Under the pieces are notes generated by a model. It had not been told where the DNA came from. It made no database searches and was given only the letters and a program-made list of their open reading frames with translations. DNA of 64,000 nucleotides. Source: Planococcus halocryophilus. GTDB lineage: Bacteria; Bacillota; Bacilli; Bacillales_A; Planococcaceae. This document shows positions 25,768-35,611 of the stretch, one piece after another. Position 1 is the first letter of the stretch. Each line of letters begins with the position of its first letter. The position numbers were made by a program, and so were the translations under genes. The stretch spans positions 1,646,001 to 1,710,000 of the forward strand of contig NZ_CP016537.2 in the NCBI RefSeq assembly GCF_001687585.2, written 5' to 3'.

Positions 25768-26676
25768 ATGACTTTAAAGAAATTGGGATGGGTATTTTTT
25801 TTGAGTACAGTAATTTTATCAGGTTGTAGTAACAACACAGATTCAAAAAAAGAAATTACATTTTCAGGTGAACTAAATCATGTCCACGGGATGGGCTATG
25901 CAGGAAACAACAATGGGTTGTATTTTGCAGCTCATACAGGGATGAAAATTTATCGTGAGGGCAACTGGTTTACCATTTCTGACGATTTTTTCGATTATAT
26001 GGGATTTAACGCAATAGACCAAGGGTTTTATACATCAGGGCATCCTAGTGCTGATTCTGATATGCCAAATCCACTTGGGATTCAAAAAAGTTTAGATGGC
26101 GGAAAATCTCTGGAGCATATTGCTTTCGAAGGGGAAACGGATTTTCATGCATTGGCTGTCGGATATATTAGCCAAGACATATTCTTGTTAAATCCACAAG
26201 CGAACTCTGAGTTAGCCGCTGGTTTTTACAAACTATCGAGAGAGGACAAGCAATGGGAGCCTGTAAATGCGGAAGGATTAGAAGGTGAAGTTTCAGCGCT
26301 TGCTCTACATCCGACCAATTCCAATATAGTTGCAGCAGCGACATCTAAAGGGATATACGTCTCAGAAGATGGCGGCGAACAGTTCGATCGAATTACAAAT
26401 GAGGCTGATCGCGGAACAGCAGTTTTCTTTAATGAAAACGAATTGTTGTATGCAAGCTATGGAGAAAATGCCATGTTGACAAAATATACAGTGGCGAATA
26501 AAAAAGAAGAAAAAGTTAATTTTCCAAATCTTATACAAGATGAAGTTTCCTTTATTTCTCAAAATCCTACTAATAAAGATGAAATTGGGATATATACAAT
26601 GCAAGGAGAAGTATTTTTAACAAAAGATAATGCAACGACTTGGATGTCGTTACTTGACGGAGGCAATGTACAATAA
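25768..26676 (+). CDS. BNR-repeat-like lipoprotein (F510_1955-type family)
   Basis: A 302-residue lipoprotein: a basic start, hydrophobic core and lipobox LSGC (Cys about residue 20), followed by a Ser/Asn linker. The mature part has beta-propeller repeats of BNR/sortilin type (GIQKSLDGGKSLEHI, GIYVSEDGGEQFDRI, VFLTKDNATTWMSL) and a HVHGMGY motif near residue 37. Databases list such proteins as F510_1955 family glycosylhydrolases, often next to copper genes. It is the first gene of an operon with the CopB-type ATPase and is divergent from the multicopper oxidase, so an outside-facing role in copper handling is likely. Glycosidase activity is not supported. Confidence 0.8.
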   Translation: MTLKKLGWVFFLSTVILSGCSNNTDSKKEITFSGELNHVHGMGYAGNNNGLYFAAHTGMKIYREGNWFTISDDFFDYMGFNAIDQGFYTSGHPSADSDMPNPLGIQKSLDGGKSLEHIAFEGETDFHALAVGYISQDIFLLNPQANSELAAGFYKLSREDKQWEPVNAEGLEGEVSALALHPTNSNIVAAATSKGIYVSEDGGEQFDRITNEADRGTAVFFNENELLYASYGENAMLTKYTVANKKEEKVNFPNLIQDEVSFISQNPTNKDEIGIYTMQGEVFLTKDNATTWMSLLDGGNVQ

Positions 26677-26736
26677 CACAATGTGATATTTCCTTTATAG
26701 ATTAAAAGCAATCAATAAAAATAAGGGGTGGTTACG

Positions 26737-28794
26737 ATGAATTCCAACAACTCACATGACGATCATGAAAAACATGTACCAGAACATGAGCATAGTCACA
26801 CAGAAATGAGTGAAAGTGAAGATCATTCAAATCATGATCATCAAGGACACGGTGGACATGGTGATATGGTTGCAGATTTTAAAAAACGGTTTTTTATTTC
26901 CCTGATTTTAACTCTTCCGATTTTAGCATTATCTCCTATGATTCAACATTTTTTAGGAGTCGATTGGCGCTTTGACAATGATCTGTATATTTTATTTGTC
27001 TTATCAACTATCGTTTTCTTTTATGGAGGATGGCCATTTTTAACAGGAGGAATTCGTGAGCTTAAAGATAAAAATCCTGGCATGATGACCTTAATCGCTT
27101 TAGCAATTACCATAGCTTATGGATACAGTACAATGGTCGTCTTTGGTTGGGACGGCAATCAGTTGTTTTGGGAATTGGCTACATTAGTTGTTATTATGTT
27201 GCTTGGTCATTGGATAGAAATGCGTTCGATTATGGGAGCTTCTAATGCTTTAGAGGAATTAATCCAACTCATGCCAAGTGAAGCACATAAACTAGACGAG
27301 AATAACAAAGTTCATGATGTACCGTTAGCTGAAATTCAAAACAACGATCGATTGTTAATCAAACCAGGCGAAAAAATCCCAGTAGATGGATTGATTATTG
27401 AAGGGAAGTCAACAGTAGATGAATCTATGTTGACAGGTGAATCACTTCCTATTGAAAAAGAAGAAGGCAACCAAGTTATAGGTGGTTCAGTAAATAATGA
27501 AGGTTCTTTAACAGTCGAAGTTGAAAAAACAGGAGAAGCATCCTATTTATCACAAGTCGTCAAAATGGTGAAAGAAGCGCAAGAGTCAAAATCTAAAACA
27601 CAAGATTTAACGAATCGCGCAGCTAAATGGCTATTTTACTTAGCTATAGTGGCAGGACTTGTAACATTTTCTGTGTGGATATTACTTGGTTACCCTGTGG
27701 ATGTGGCAGTAGAACGAATGGTAACAGTTATGGTTATTACATGTCCTCATGCATTAGGATTAGCTGCTCCGCTGGTGGTCGCCGTTTCAACTTCGATTTC
27801 GGCTAAAAAAGGATTATTAATTCGAAATCGCGCAGGATTTGAAGACGCACGCCATTTAAACGCTGTTGTTTTTGATAAAACAGGCACGTTAACAAAAGGC
27901 GAGTTCGGCGTAACCAATATTATACCTAGCGGCGATTACACAGAAGATGAGGTTCTGCAGTTTGCTGCTGCGATTGAACAAAATTCAGAGCATCCCATTG
28001 CAACTGGTATTGTGAATTCTGCTAAAGATCAAAGACTTGAGCTGAAAAGAGTGACCGACTTTGAATCGATTACTGGAAAAGGCATTCAAGGACAAGTAGA
28101 AGGTCAGAAAATAAATGTAGTGAGCCCTAGATATGTGACTGATAATAATCTAAGTTTTGATGAACATATGTTTAATGAGTTATCAGAAGAAGGGAAAACA
28201 GTTGTATTTGTATTAGTCAAAGATCAACTCGCTGGAATGGTTGCATTAGCTGATATCGTAAGAGAAACTGCTAAAGAAGCCGTATCAGCATTAAAAGAAC
28301 AAGGCATTCATTCAATTATGTTGACTGGAGACAATCAAAAAGTTGCCGATTGGGTAGCTAAACAACTCGGCATTGACGAAGTTTACGCAGAAGTGCTCCC
28401 AGAGGACAAAGCCAACCAAATCAAAAAGATTAAAGATAAAGGTTGGAAAGTGGCAATGACTGGAGATGGTGTCAATGACGCACCAGCGCTTGCGACCGCA
28501 CATTTAGGAATTGCTATTGGTGCTGGAACGGATGTAGCAATGGAAACAGCTGACGTCATCCTTGTTCGAAGCAATCCGAATGATGTTGTTGAATTAATGG
28601 ATTTATCGAAAAAAACTTACAGGAAAATGGTACAGAATTTATGGTGGGCAACAGGCTACAATATATTTGCCATTCCATTAGCTGCCGGTGTTCTAGCCCC
28701 GTGGGGAATTATTGTGAGTCCGGCAGTGGGTGCAGTATTAATGAGTTTAAGCACCATCATTGTTGCCATTAATGCGAAGCTATTAAAAGCATAG
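26737..28794 (+). CDS. copB: CopB-type copper-translocating P1B ATPase
   Basis: A 685-residue membrane ATPase from the ATG at 26737, which follows AAGGGGTGG. The N-terminal 45 residues are His-rich instead of carrying a CxxC metal domain. The membrane metal site is CPH (about residues 336-338) rather than CPC, the signature of the CopB subgroup for Cu(II), Cu(I) or Ag. DKTGTLT with the phosphorylated Asp (about 380), the HP motif in SEHPIATG, and [10 protein letters not shown] are all intact. It would expel copper from the cytoplasm; the neighbouring multicopper oxidase and BNR lipoprotein act outside. A strong terminator follows. Confidence 0.92.
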   Translation: MNSNNSHDDHEKHVPEHEHSHTEMSESEDHSNHDHQGHGGHGDMVADFKKRFFISLILTLPILALSPMIQHFLGVDWRFDNDLYILFVLSTIVFFYGGWPFLTGGIRELKDKNPGMMTLIALAITIAYGYSTMVVFGWDGNQLFWELATLVVIMLLGHWIEMRSIMGASNALEELIQLMPSEAHKLDENNKVHDVPLAEIQNNDRLLIKPGEKIPVDGLIIEGKSTVDESMLTGESLPIEKEEGNQVIGGSVNNEGSLTVEVEKTGEASYLSQVVKMVKEAQESKSKTQDLTNRAAKWLFYLAIVAGLVTFSVWILLGYPVDVAVERMVTVMVITCPHALGLAAPLVVAVSTSISAKKGLLIRNRAGFEDARHLNAVVFDKTGTLTKGEFGVTNIIPSGDYTEDEVLQFAAAIEQNSEHPIATGIVNSAKDQRLELKRVTDFESITGKGIQGQVEGQKINVVSPRYVTDNNLSFDEHMFNELSEEGKTVVFVLVKDQLAGMVALADIVRETAKEAVSALKEQGIHSIMLTGDNQKVADWVAKQLGIDEVYAEVLPEDKANQIKKIKDKGWKVAMTGDGVNDAPALATAHLGIAIGAGTDVAMETADVILVRSNPNDVVELMDLSKKTYRKMVQNLWWATGYNIFAIPLAAGVLAPWGIIVSPAVGAVLMSLSTIIVAINAKLLKA

Positions 28795-28805
28795 TATGAG
28801 GAATA

Positions 28806-28857
28806 AAATACCCCGTTATTGTTATAAGTAACTAACAATAACGGGGTATTTTTTTAT
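28806..28857 (+). terminator. Terminator of the copper operon
   Basis: A perfect 19-bp stem (28806-28824 with 28833-28851) is followed by a T run. Confidence 0.92.
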
Positions 28858-28998
28858 TTCAACAAATAATACTAGAAAAAATATGAATCTTCCCCCTTTT
28901 TTTCATTATTAGATAGCTTCTTGATAAATTTCCTGTAATATGAAATTAAAGATGTAAAAGATTGAAAAGGAATTAGGTAGATGGAAGGGGGCACAAAC

Positions 28999-30297
28999 TT
29001 GAAGACAAAATCAAAATGGGTGGTAACTAATATTTCAATTGTATTGGCCCTTTCCATGTACGCACCAACACCAAATGCAACTACATTAAGCGTGCTTGAG
29101 AAAAAGCAGCAAGAAACCGAACAAAATAAAAGTGAATTGCATTCTGGAATTAAAGAAAAAACAAATGCCATAAATACGAATCAAATAACGTTGTTTGAAA
29201 TTATGGAGAAAATTACAGAATTAACGAATAAGATTAACGAAATGGAATATTATATCACGGAAATTCAAGAAGAAATTAATCAACGAAAAATTGAAATTGA
29301 TGAGGTGGAAGCATCAATTAAAGCATTTGAAAACAAAATAGCGGAGCGCACAGAATTGTTAAAAGAGCGTGCACGTGCTATTCAAATGAGTGGCGGATCG
29401 ATTGATTATATCGATGTATTGTTAAGTGCCAATAGTTTTATCGATTTTATCGACCGATTCTCAGCTGTAAACACATTAATAGAAGCAGATCGTGAAATCA
29501 TGTTGCAACAAGTTGAAGATACTAAACTATTAGCTAAACAAAAAACAATCGTGGAATCCAAACTTGTAGAGCAAAAAAATCGGCAATCCAAACTTAAAGA
29601 ACTGAACGATTCAATAGCAGCTCAAAAGAAAGAACATGCTGAATTTGTTGTAGAGTTATCAGCGGAACAACAGCGATTAGCAAAAGCAAAATCCGAATTA
29701 GAAAATCGGTTTGAAGAGGAATTGGAACTTAGCGAGAAACTAGAAAAACAAATCATTGCCGAACAAGCCCGCCTTGCTGAATTGGCTAGAAAAGCTGAAG
29801 AAGAACGTAAACGAAAAGCAGCCGAAGAAGAGCGGTTACGTCTAGCAACCAGCAATCAATCAACAGCGAATGTCGCGAATAAGATTGAAAACTCTCCTCT
29901 TATTAGACCAGCAGCGGGACGCCACACTTCTGGCTTTGGGGGGCGTGACATTGGAGATGGAGCTGAAACACATTTAGGCTATGATATTGCGAATGCAACA
30001 GGAACATCGGTTGTCGCAGCGGCAGATGGTTATGTCTCTTTTGCAGGAGTAATGGGCGGATATGGCAACGTGGTAATTCTTACACACTCTATCAACGGTC
30101 AAACCCATGCGACAGTTTATGCACACTTGAACTCGATAAACGTTTCGATCAGTCAATTTGTTTCACAAGGTCAACAAGTTGGAGGAATGGGGAACACGGG
30201 GCGTTCGACTGGAACTCATGTACATTTTGAAGTGCACGTAGGGCCTTGGAATGGATCAAGATCAAACGCTGTGGATCCAGCCCAATATATATGGTAA
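28999..30297 (+). CDS. Secreted coiled-coil M23 peptidase (EnvC/PcsB-like murein hydrolase)
   Basis: A 432-residue protein from the TTG at 28999, seven bases after GAAGGGGGC; the ATG at 28981 overlaps that site. Residues 1-30 are a signal peptide (MKTKSKWVVTNISIVLALS), about 30-285 are long coiled coils rich in Glu, Lys and Gln, and the last 125 residues are an M23 lysostaphin-like zinc peptidase with HLGYDIA (H and D ligands) and HVHFEVH. Similar proteins cleave peptidoglycan cross-links during division or growth. A hairpin follows, then the SpoIIP gene 80 bp downstream. Confidence 0.9.
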   Translation: MKTKSKWVVTNISIVLALSMYAPTPNATTLSVLEKKQQETEQNKSELHSGIKEKTNAINTNQITLFEIMEKITELTNKINEMEYYITEIQEEINQRKIEIDEVEASIKAFENKIAERTELLKERARAIQMSGGSIDYIDVLLSANSFIDFIDRFSAVNTLIEADREIMLQQVEDTKLLAKQKTIVESKLVEQKNRQSKLKELNDSIAAQKKEHAEFVVELSAEQQRLAKAKSELENRFEEELELSEKLEKQIIAEQARLAELARKAEEERKRKAAEEERLRLATSNQSTANVANKIENSPLIRPAAGRHTSGFGGRDIGDGAETHLGYDIANATGTSVVAAADGYVSFAGVMGGYGNVVILTHSINGQTHATVYAHLNSINVSISQFVSQGQQVGGMGNTGRSTGTHVHFEVHVGPWNGSRSNAVDPAQYIW

Positions 30298-30304
30298 ACA
30301 TTTT

Positions 30305-30343
30305 AAACAATCGTTCCAGTTAACAAGTGACGATTGTTTTTTC
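30305..30343 (+). terminator. Terminator between the M23 peptidase and spoIIP
   Basis: Stem AAACAATCGT (30305-30314) / ACGATTGTTT (30330-30339) with a T6 tail. Confidence 0.75.
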
Positions 30344-30376
30344 TTCTTTAAATTCTATTGTAAAGTAGGGCAAAAA

Positions 30377-31441
30377 GTGTCGGAAAAAAATGAACTAACT
30401 AATACACCAATAAAAAGCAAAAAGAAAATCTCGAAATTAACAGGATTCTTCTATATACTGATCATCTTCATAGCCAGTTTATTGCTAATTGCTTTAGCAT
30501 TCGTCTACACAGGTTTAAAAAATGATGCCACAAGTAGTGCGCAATCTAATAACCCGAATTTGTCGGATTCGACCGATACAAACAAGTCATCATTTTATTT
30601 TAAGTTACTCAATCCGTTTGCAGAAAAACAAAACGCTACCGACTCTAGAGTAGATTCCAGTTTAGAAACCGGGCAGCTATCAAGTGATGAATTTCAGCCG
30701 CCTATGAAAACTTTTATAGATGAAAAGGAGTTATCATTAGATTTTAATGAAGAGCTGTTTGATACTATAAGTTCTGGTACGAATATCGACACGGGACATT
30801 CAACTTTTGACAAAGACGTCATCTATATTTATCAGAGTCATAGTAGAGAAGCATTTTTACCATATTTAAAAAACGTAGTTGAGCCTGAAGAAGCTTTTCA
30901 TTCAAAAGCAAATGTAACTTTAGTGGGGAAGATGCTAGGAAAAGCGCTAGAACGAAGAGGAATAGGAACAACGGTAAATTCTTCAGATATTGTCCAAGAA
31001 CTGGATTCAAGAGGAATGGACTACGGAAGTTCATACTTTGTGTCGGGGGAACAAGTAAAAGCAGCAATACAAGATAATCCGAACTTAGAAATTTTCATAG
31101 ATATCCACCGAGATTCTTTGCGCAAAGATTCCACAACGGTCAACGTAAACGGAAGCGATTATGCACGGTTACTTTTTATAGTGGGTACAGGACATAAAGA
31201 GTTTGAAAAAAACTTGTCTTTCGCAAAAGAATTGCAACTGCAGCTAGAAACACAATATCCTAACTTATCAAAAGGAATACTAGAAAAAGATAAGAGCCAA
31301 GGAAACGGCGTTTACAATCAGGACTTAGCTGCCAACGCGGTTATTATTGAGATAGGTGGAGTTGATAATACGGTAGAAGAACTTTACCTGACTGTCGAAG
31401 CATTTGCTGATGTCTTGAGTACTAATTATTGGCATAAATAA
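30377..31441 (+). CDS. spoIIP: SpoIIP-family peptidoglycan hydrolase
   Basis: A 354-residue membrane-anchored protein from the GTG at 30377, with weak GTAGGG upstream; an open frame extends further left but overlaps the preceding gene's terminator. Residues about 20-45 are a membrane segment, a Ser/Asn/Asp linker follows, and the domain from about 175 has YQSHSREAFLP, IDIHRDS and a final NAVIIEIGGVDNT, the zinc-binding hydrolase motifs of SpoIIP, which works with SpoIID in engulfment during sporulation. Its presence suggests a sporulating ancestor or present sporulation. SpoIID is not in the window. Confidence 0.88.
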   Translation: MSEKNELTNTPIKSKKKISKLTGFFYILIIFIASLLLIALAFVYTGLKNDATSSAQSNNPNLSDSTDTNKSSFYFKLLNPFAEKQNATDSRVDSSLETGQLSSDEFQPPMKTFIDEKELSLDFNEELFDTISSGTNIDTGHSTFDKDVIYIYQSHSREAFLPYLKNVVEPEEAFHSKANVTLVGKMLGKALERRGIGTTVNSSDIVQELDSRGMDYGSSYFVSGEQVKAAIQDNPNLEIFIDIHRDSLRKDSTTVNVNGSDYARLLFIVGTGHKEFEKNLSFAKELQLQLETQYPNLSKGILEKDKSQGNGVYNQDLAANAVIIEIGGVDNTVEELYLTVEAFADVLSTNYWHK

Positions 31442-31503
31442 TTTGGAGCAAAGGTTTAATGGCTCTGTATACTTTATGATAAATTTAATCTTATTAAAAA
31501 CTT

Positions 31504-31688
31504 CCTATTGGAGTAAGTGATACGTTTAATGCAATGCTAGAAGATCGTGTCTACCGAAAAGCATTAGAAGACCATGTATCAATTGCCAAACTAAAAAAAC
31601 GGCTAGCACGCACTGCGATTAAAATTTAGTAGTTTCTTTTGAAGAAGTTTTAAAAGAAGAAGGTAAACTTATTCACACAACTGAATGA
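31504..31688 (+). pseudogene. Decayed antitoxin-like fragment
   Basis: One frame reads MLEDRVYRKALEDHVSIAKL and ends in TAG at about 31627, and a shifted frame continues with VSFEEVLKEEGKLIHTTE to TGA at 31688. A short acidic helix followed by a VSFEEVLKE tail resembles the C-terminus of RelB/Phd-type antitoxins. No start codon with a ribosome binding site and no toxin gene are present, so this is a relic. The rest of 31442-31849 holds only the terminator below. Confidence 0.4.
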
Positions 31689-31692
31689 GCAA

Positions 31693-31733
31693 AGACAAGG
31701 CCAACTGGAAATGTCCAGTTGGCCTTGTCTTAT
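31693..31733. terminator. Terminator hairpin with a 17-bp stem
   Basis: AGACAAGGCCAACTGGA (31693-31709) pairs with 31714-31730. It follows the antitoxin relic and could also stop minus-strand transcription. Confidence 0.75.
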
Positions 31734-31849
31734 TTAAAATATGACCTCATAACTAAGTACATTTAAGATTACTTGTTTTAGCCAGTGTTGTTTTGTGTAT
31801 ATACTTCATCGTCAGATTGTGTGCTTCTTCTGCAGCATAATGGTCGCGT

Positions 31850-32941
31850 TTATTCGTAAAGATCTTTATACCGTTTCATAAATTTACGGTCAATATACTG
31901 TTTGATCTTCCACGGGATTTTGCCATGAAAAAGTTGGTTTCCATAAGATAAAAAAGCTTCGCCATCGCCTGTAGACAGTATTGATACATATCTTTTTTGA
32001 GGGGTGAACCGCACTAATTGGCCTTTAGATAAGCTCTTTTTTAAGTTTTCCCAAAGAATTGGACCTTGTCGAACAGCGTAAACGCCGTTTTTAGCTAGAG
32101 CAGGGTACTGATCAATGGTGACACAATCTCCAGCTCCGAAAATTTCAGGATGTTGATTGTTTTGCAACATCTCGTTCACTAGCAAATAGCCGTTCTCATC
32201 AGTAGGCAATCCGGAGGTTTGGAATAAATCGAAACTTTTCGGGCCTGTTAGCCATAAGACTTCTGATTGCGGATGACTATCGCCTGCGCTTGTTGTGACG
32301 TTATTTTCATCAACAGACTCAATCCCCGTACCTGAATAAAACGGCAATCTTTTTTGCGTAGCAATCGTTTCAATTTTCTTTGAAGCTGCAGCTCCTTGAC
32401 TAACCAATAAATCAGTAGAACTAAACAACGCAACATTGTTAGACAACTGATTTTGTTTTCGCCAAGACAGGATTGAAAATGCTAGTTCTACACCTGATGC
32501 ACCGCCTCCCACTATTACCGGATGGACAGATTCTCGAGTCTTTACTAGGTGATCGGGGAAGCGGTAATTCGGTTTGATCGATAATGCATGATTTTTAATC
32601 GCTTCTGGAACAGCAGTTTGAGAGCCAATATCAAACGATACGAAATCATACGTATAAACCGCGCCGTTTGCACCCCTTAGCTCTTGAGCATTTGCATCAA
32701 CAGCAGTAATTGCATCTTCACTAAATTCAACACCAATGTTTTGGCATAATTTGATTAAGTCAATCCGAATATCATCCAAACTATACACGCCTTCTGTATA
32801 TCCAGAAAACATTCCCGAATAATATTGATAAGGGGACGGTGAGATTAACAAGACACGCCAGTCATTTCGAACATCATTCTTTAATTGTTCTAGGCAGTGC
32901 AAATGTGCATGTCCGCCTCCTACTAATACAAGTGTCTTCAT
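31850..32941 (-). CDS. FAD-dependent pyridine-nucleotide oxidoreductase (SelD-N-like / NDH-2-like)
   Basis: A 363-residue flavoprotein. LVLVGGGHAHLHCLE at the N-terminus is the FAD dinucleotide motif, PVIVGGGASGVELAFSI (about residues 142-158) the NAD(P)H motif, and FGAGDCVTIDQYP (about 265-277) the second FAD contact. The opening and the YYSGMFSGYTEGVYSLDDI region match the FAD domain that in many proteobacteria is fused to selenophosphate synthase SelD; here it stands alone, without a SelD domain. No redox-active CxxxxC pair is present. It forms an operon with a CDP-alcohol phosphatidyltransferase, divergent from the MerA-like/YnjBCD operon. The start ATG has AGGAG upstream. Confidence 0.85.
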   Translation of the reverse strand: MKTLVLVGGGHAHLHCLEQLKNDVRNDWRVLLISPSPYQYYSGMFSGYTEGVYSLDDIRIDLIKLCQNIGVEFSEDAITAVDANAQELRGANGAVYTYDFVSFDIGSQTAVPEAIKNHALSIKPNYRFPDHLVKTRESVHPVIVGGGASGVELAFSILSWRKQNQLSNNVALFSSTDLLVSQGAAASKKIETIATQKRLPFYSGTGIESVDENNVTTSAGDSHPQSEVLWLTGPKSFDLFQTSGLPTDENGYLLVNEMLQNNQHPEIFGAGDCVTIDQYPALAKNGVYAVRQGPILWENLKKSLSKGQLVRFTPQKRYVSILSTGDGEAFLSYGNQLFHGKIPWKIKQYIDRKFMKRYKDLYE

Positions 32942-32957
32942 GTCTCACTACTCCTAT

Positions 32958-33539
32958 CTACTTTAAAATTCGTTTCGCTTCAGCCATTCGTTGGTAAATG
33001 GTGAAAAGTTGAATCGCGATAAAAACCAAGGTAATGGCTATTAAATATGTTGAAAAGACAATCATTAGGGTAAACAATATAAAGCCTTCTGTTCTTTCAG
33101 CTAGCCCCGCTTGATAGTAGAAAGACTTAACGCCGTTTTTATCGGACAAAGCCCCCACAGTTAGAAAGACAGTCATGGCAACGATAATGGAGGTGCTTAA
33201 CAATAATAGCGCCCACATGGCGTCTGGAAAGCGAAAGGCTAGTCCTAAAATCACGCTAATTTCTACTATGCGGTCAAAGCTAATATCTAATAATGTTCCC
33301 CAAGGAGAAAGTTTGGTTTTTCGGGCCATGGTCCCATCAACAACATCCAAATAGCCAGATAACCAAAGTACAATGACTGCCCAAAGAGGTTGATCGAGGT
33401 AAATGAAGAGACCTGATGAAAGGCCGATAGCTAATGCGATTTTGGTCACGCCATTGGCTGTAAAGCCTCTTTTCAGTAAGAAATCAGCTGATTTATCAAC
33501 AATAGGTTGTACATGTTTTCGTGCATGGGTATCGAGCAT
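32958..33539 (-). CDS. CDP-alcohol phosphatidyltransferase family protein
   Basis: A 193-residue membrane protein from the ATG at 33539 after AAAAGG; the GTG at 33548 overlaps that site. The catalytic motif D-x2-D-G-x2-A-R-x8-G-x3-D-x3-D is complete in DVVDGTMARKTKLSPWGTLLDISFD. Enzymes of this family join a CDP-activated lipid or alcohol with an alcohol such as glycerol phosphate, serine or inositol phosphate. The housekeeping PgsA is normally elsewhere next to cinA/recA, so this is an extra enzyme whose acceptor is unknown. It is 16 bp upstream of the FAD oxidoreductase gene. Confidence 0.88.
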   Translation of the reverse strand: MLDTHARKHVQPIVDKSADFLLKRGFTANGVTKIALAIGLSSGLFIYLDQPLWAVIVLWLSGYLDVVDGTMARKTKLSPWGTLLDISFDRIVEISVILGLAFRFPDAMWALLLLSTSIIVAMTVFLTVGALSDKNGVKSFYYQAGLAERTEGFILFTLMIVFSTYLIAITLVFIAIQLFTIYQRMAEAKRILK

Positions 33540-33727
33540 CAGGTTCACCTTTTCGTCTTTTAGGATATTTCAAGTGTAAGTTATGTTCTCAATTGTAACC
33601 CGTAACCCCACTCGATTCAAAATACCGGTTCGAACTAACTATAAGTTGTTGAGAGCGATTAGGCGAAAGTTAGTGTTCTTTATTGTTAAAATGGATTTAA
33701 TTTTAAAAAAGAAAGGAAATGATATAA

Positions 33728-35611
33728 ATGGTTAAAAAATATGATATTGCCATAATAGGAGCTGGCGCAGCCGGATTAACTGCTGCTTTTACAGCAGCAG
33801 GGTTTTCTAAAAGCGTCGTACTAATCGATAAAAACTTACCTGGCGGAGAATGTACATGGTCGGGCTGTATTCCAAGTAAATCACTTATTAATATCGCAAA
33901 AGAAGTACATCATGCGAAAAAATATACCCCGAATTTACAAGTAGACACTTCAGTTGTTTTAGCAGACATTCAAGACGTCATTCAAAAAGTCTATGCAGGC
34001 GAATCCCCAGAAGTGCTAAAAGAATCTGGCATTGATTTTATTAATAGCTATGCGAAATTCATCGAACCTCATGCATTAGAAGTAGATAACGAACGCATTG
34101 AAGCGAAGAAAATCATTCTTTCGACAGGATCTTCTCCAATGGTGCCGCCAATTGACGGGTTAGATCAAGTTTCTTATTTGACGAATGAAACCATTTTTAC
34201 TCAAAAAACATTCCCGAAAACGATGACTATTCTCGGTGGCGGAGCAATTGGTGTAGAACTGAGCCAAGCATTAAATCGTCTTGGAGTTAACGTAACACTT
34301 GTAGAAAAGTTCGAGCGAATTTTACCAAAAGACGAGGAAGAGCTCGTGTTGATGATTCAGCAACGTTTAATCGATGAAGGTGTAACGATTCATACCTGCG
34401 CTACTGCTGTTCGTGCAGAGCAAAATGGAGAAATCATTGATTTAATCATCGAAAAAGACGGTAGTGAAATGACGGTTAGCGGGGAAGGGCTTCTAGTAGC
34501 GCTTGGTCGTCAAGCAAATGTTAAAGGCTATGGGTTGAAAACAGCCGGTGTCGAATTCAATTCGAAAAGCATTCAAGTTGACGAGCATTTAGAAACGACT
34601 GCAAAAGGCATTTATGCGATTGGCGATGTGGTTGGTCCGTATCAACTGTCGCATATGGCAAATGCACAAGGAATTTTAGCAACACAAAATGCCATTTTAC
34701 CGATTAATCGAAAAATGGACTACGAGCATGTGACGTGGTGTACATATACAGATCCTGAGCTCGGCAGATCCGGCTTGTCCGAAGAAGAAGCCCGTGAGAA
34801 ATACGGCGATTCCATTCGTATATACGAGCACGAATATGCTGACTTGGACCGTGCCAATACGAAAAAAGACAGCATCGGGAAAGTGAAACTGATTTTAGAT
34901 AAAAAAGGCTATATTTTAGGAGCGAGTATTCTTGGTGATCGAGCAGGTGAAATCATTAGCCAAATTCAAACCATTAAAACGTTAAACATTAATATGGGCA
35001 AATTATCAGGTGTAATTCACCCGTACCCAACTTATAGTGAAGTATTGGTGAAAATCGGGAAAAAGGTTTTCGTAGACAATTTATTAAACCAACCTGTTGT
35101 AAAAACGTTCAACAAAGCGAAAGCTGGAGAATTACCTGCAGAAAAAATTGGAATTTATGGAGCCGCAGCAGCAGTTGGACTCAGCATTGCAAACTTACTC
35201 GTTCACAACAATATTAAACCCAAACTCGGCGTGGAAAATGGCCGTTTAAAAGAAATGCCTTCAACACCGAACGCTATCTCGTCTCAAACAACTGAGCAAG
35301 CCATGCATGTACCGGCATGGCCTTATAACGGCAATAAACATAGAGCAAAACAAAGTTTAATTGAGATGCTCGAAAATTATGATGACATTCACATTCAGCA
35401 AAACGATAAAAATTACGTCCGGGCAGTAGCTATATCCAAACCCCTTAGATTTAAAGACGACATTGAATTTTACTTTAATGATGCCGCAGAGCGAATTGAG
35501 TTCCGGTCAGCTTCTCGCGCAGGTCATTCAGATTGGGGCGTTAACCGAGAGCGCTATGATGACATGAGAAGTCGATACTTTAACATTTTGGCTCAAAAGC
35601 GAAACGTATGA
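33728..35611 (+). CDS. MerA-like FAD disulfide oxidoreductase fused to a DUF1499 domain
   Basis: A 627-residue protein, about 160 longer than a usual class I disulfide reductase. Residues 1-455 have the FAD motif IIGAGAAGLTAA, the redox pair ECTWSGC (Cys42, Cys47), the NAD(P) motif LGGGAIGVELSQAL, YAIGDVVG and the dimer domain ending in HPYPTYSE. The last motif has Tyr where dihydrolipoamide dehydrogenases have the catalytic His, as in mercuric reductases, but the vicinal Cys tail and the N-terminal metal domain of MerA are missing. The final 110 residues (DDIEFYFNDAAERIEFRSAS, SRAGHSDWGVNRERYD) are a DUF1499 domain. Its stop overlaps the TVP38 gene by four bases. The substrate is unknown. 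Confidence 0.87.
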   Translation: MVKKYDIAIIGAGAAGLTAAFTAAGFSKSVVLIDKNLPGGECTWSGCIPSKSLINIAKEVHHAKKYTPNLQVDTSVVLADIQDVIQKVYAGESPEVLKESGIDFINSYAKFIEPHALEVDNERIEAKKIILSTGSSPMVPPIDGLDQVSYLTNETIFTQKTFPKTMTILGGGAIGVELSQALNRLGVNVTLVEKFERILPKDEEELVLMIQQRLIDEGVTIHTCATAVRAEQNGEIIDLIIEKDGSEMTVSGEGLLVALGRQANVKGYGLKTAGVEFNSKSIQVDEHLETTAKGIYAIGDVVGPYQLSHMANAQGILATQNAILPINRKMDYEHVTWCTYTDPELGRSGLSEEEAREKYGDSIRIYEHEYADLDRANTKKDSIGKVKLILDKKGYILGASILGDRAGEIISQIQTIKTLNINMGKLSGVIHPYPTYSEVLVKIGKKVFVDNLLNQPVVKTFNKAKAGELPAEKIGIYGAAAAVGLSIANLLVHNNIKPKLGVENGRLKEMPSTPNAISSQTTEQAMHVPAWPYNGNKHRAKQSLIEMLENYDDIHIQQNDKNYVRAVAISKPLRFKDDIEFYFNDAAERIEFRSASRAGHSDWGVNRERYDDMRSRYFNILAQKRNV

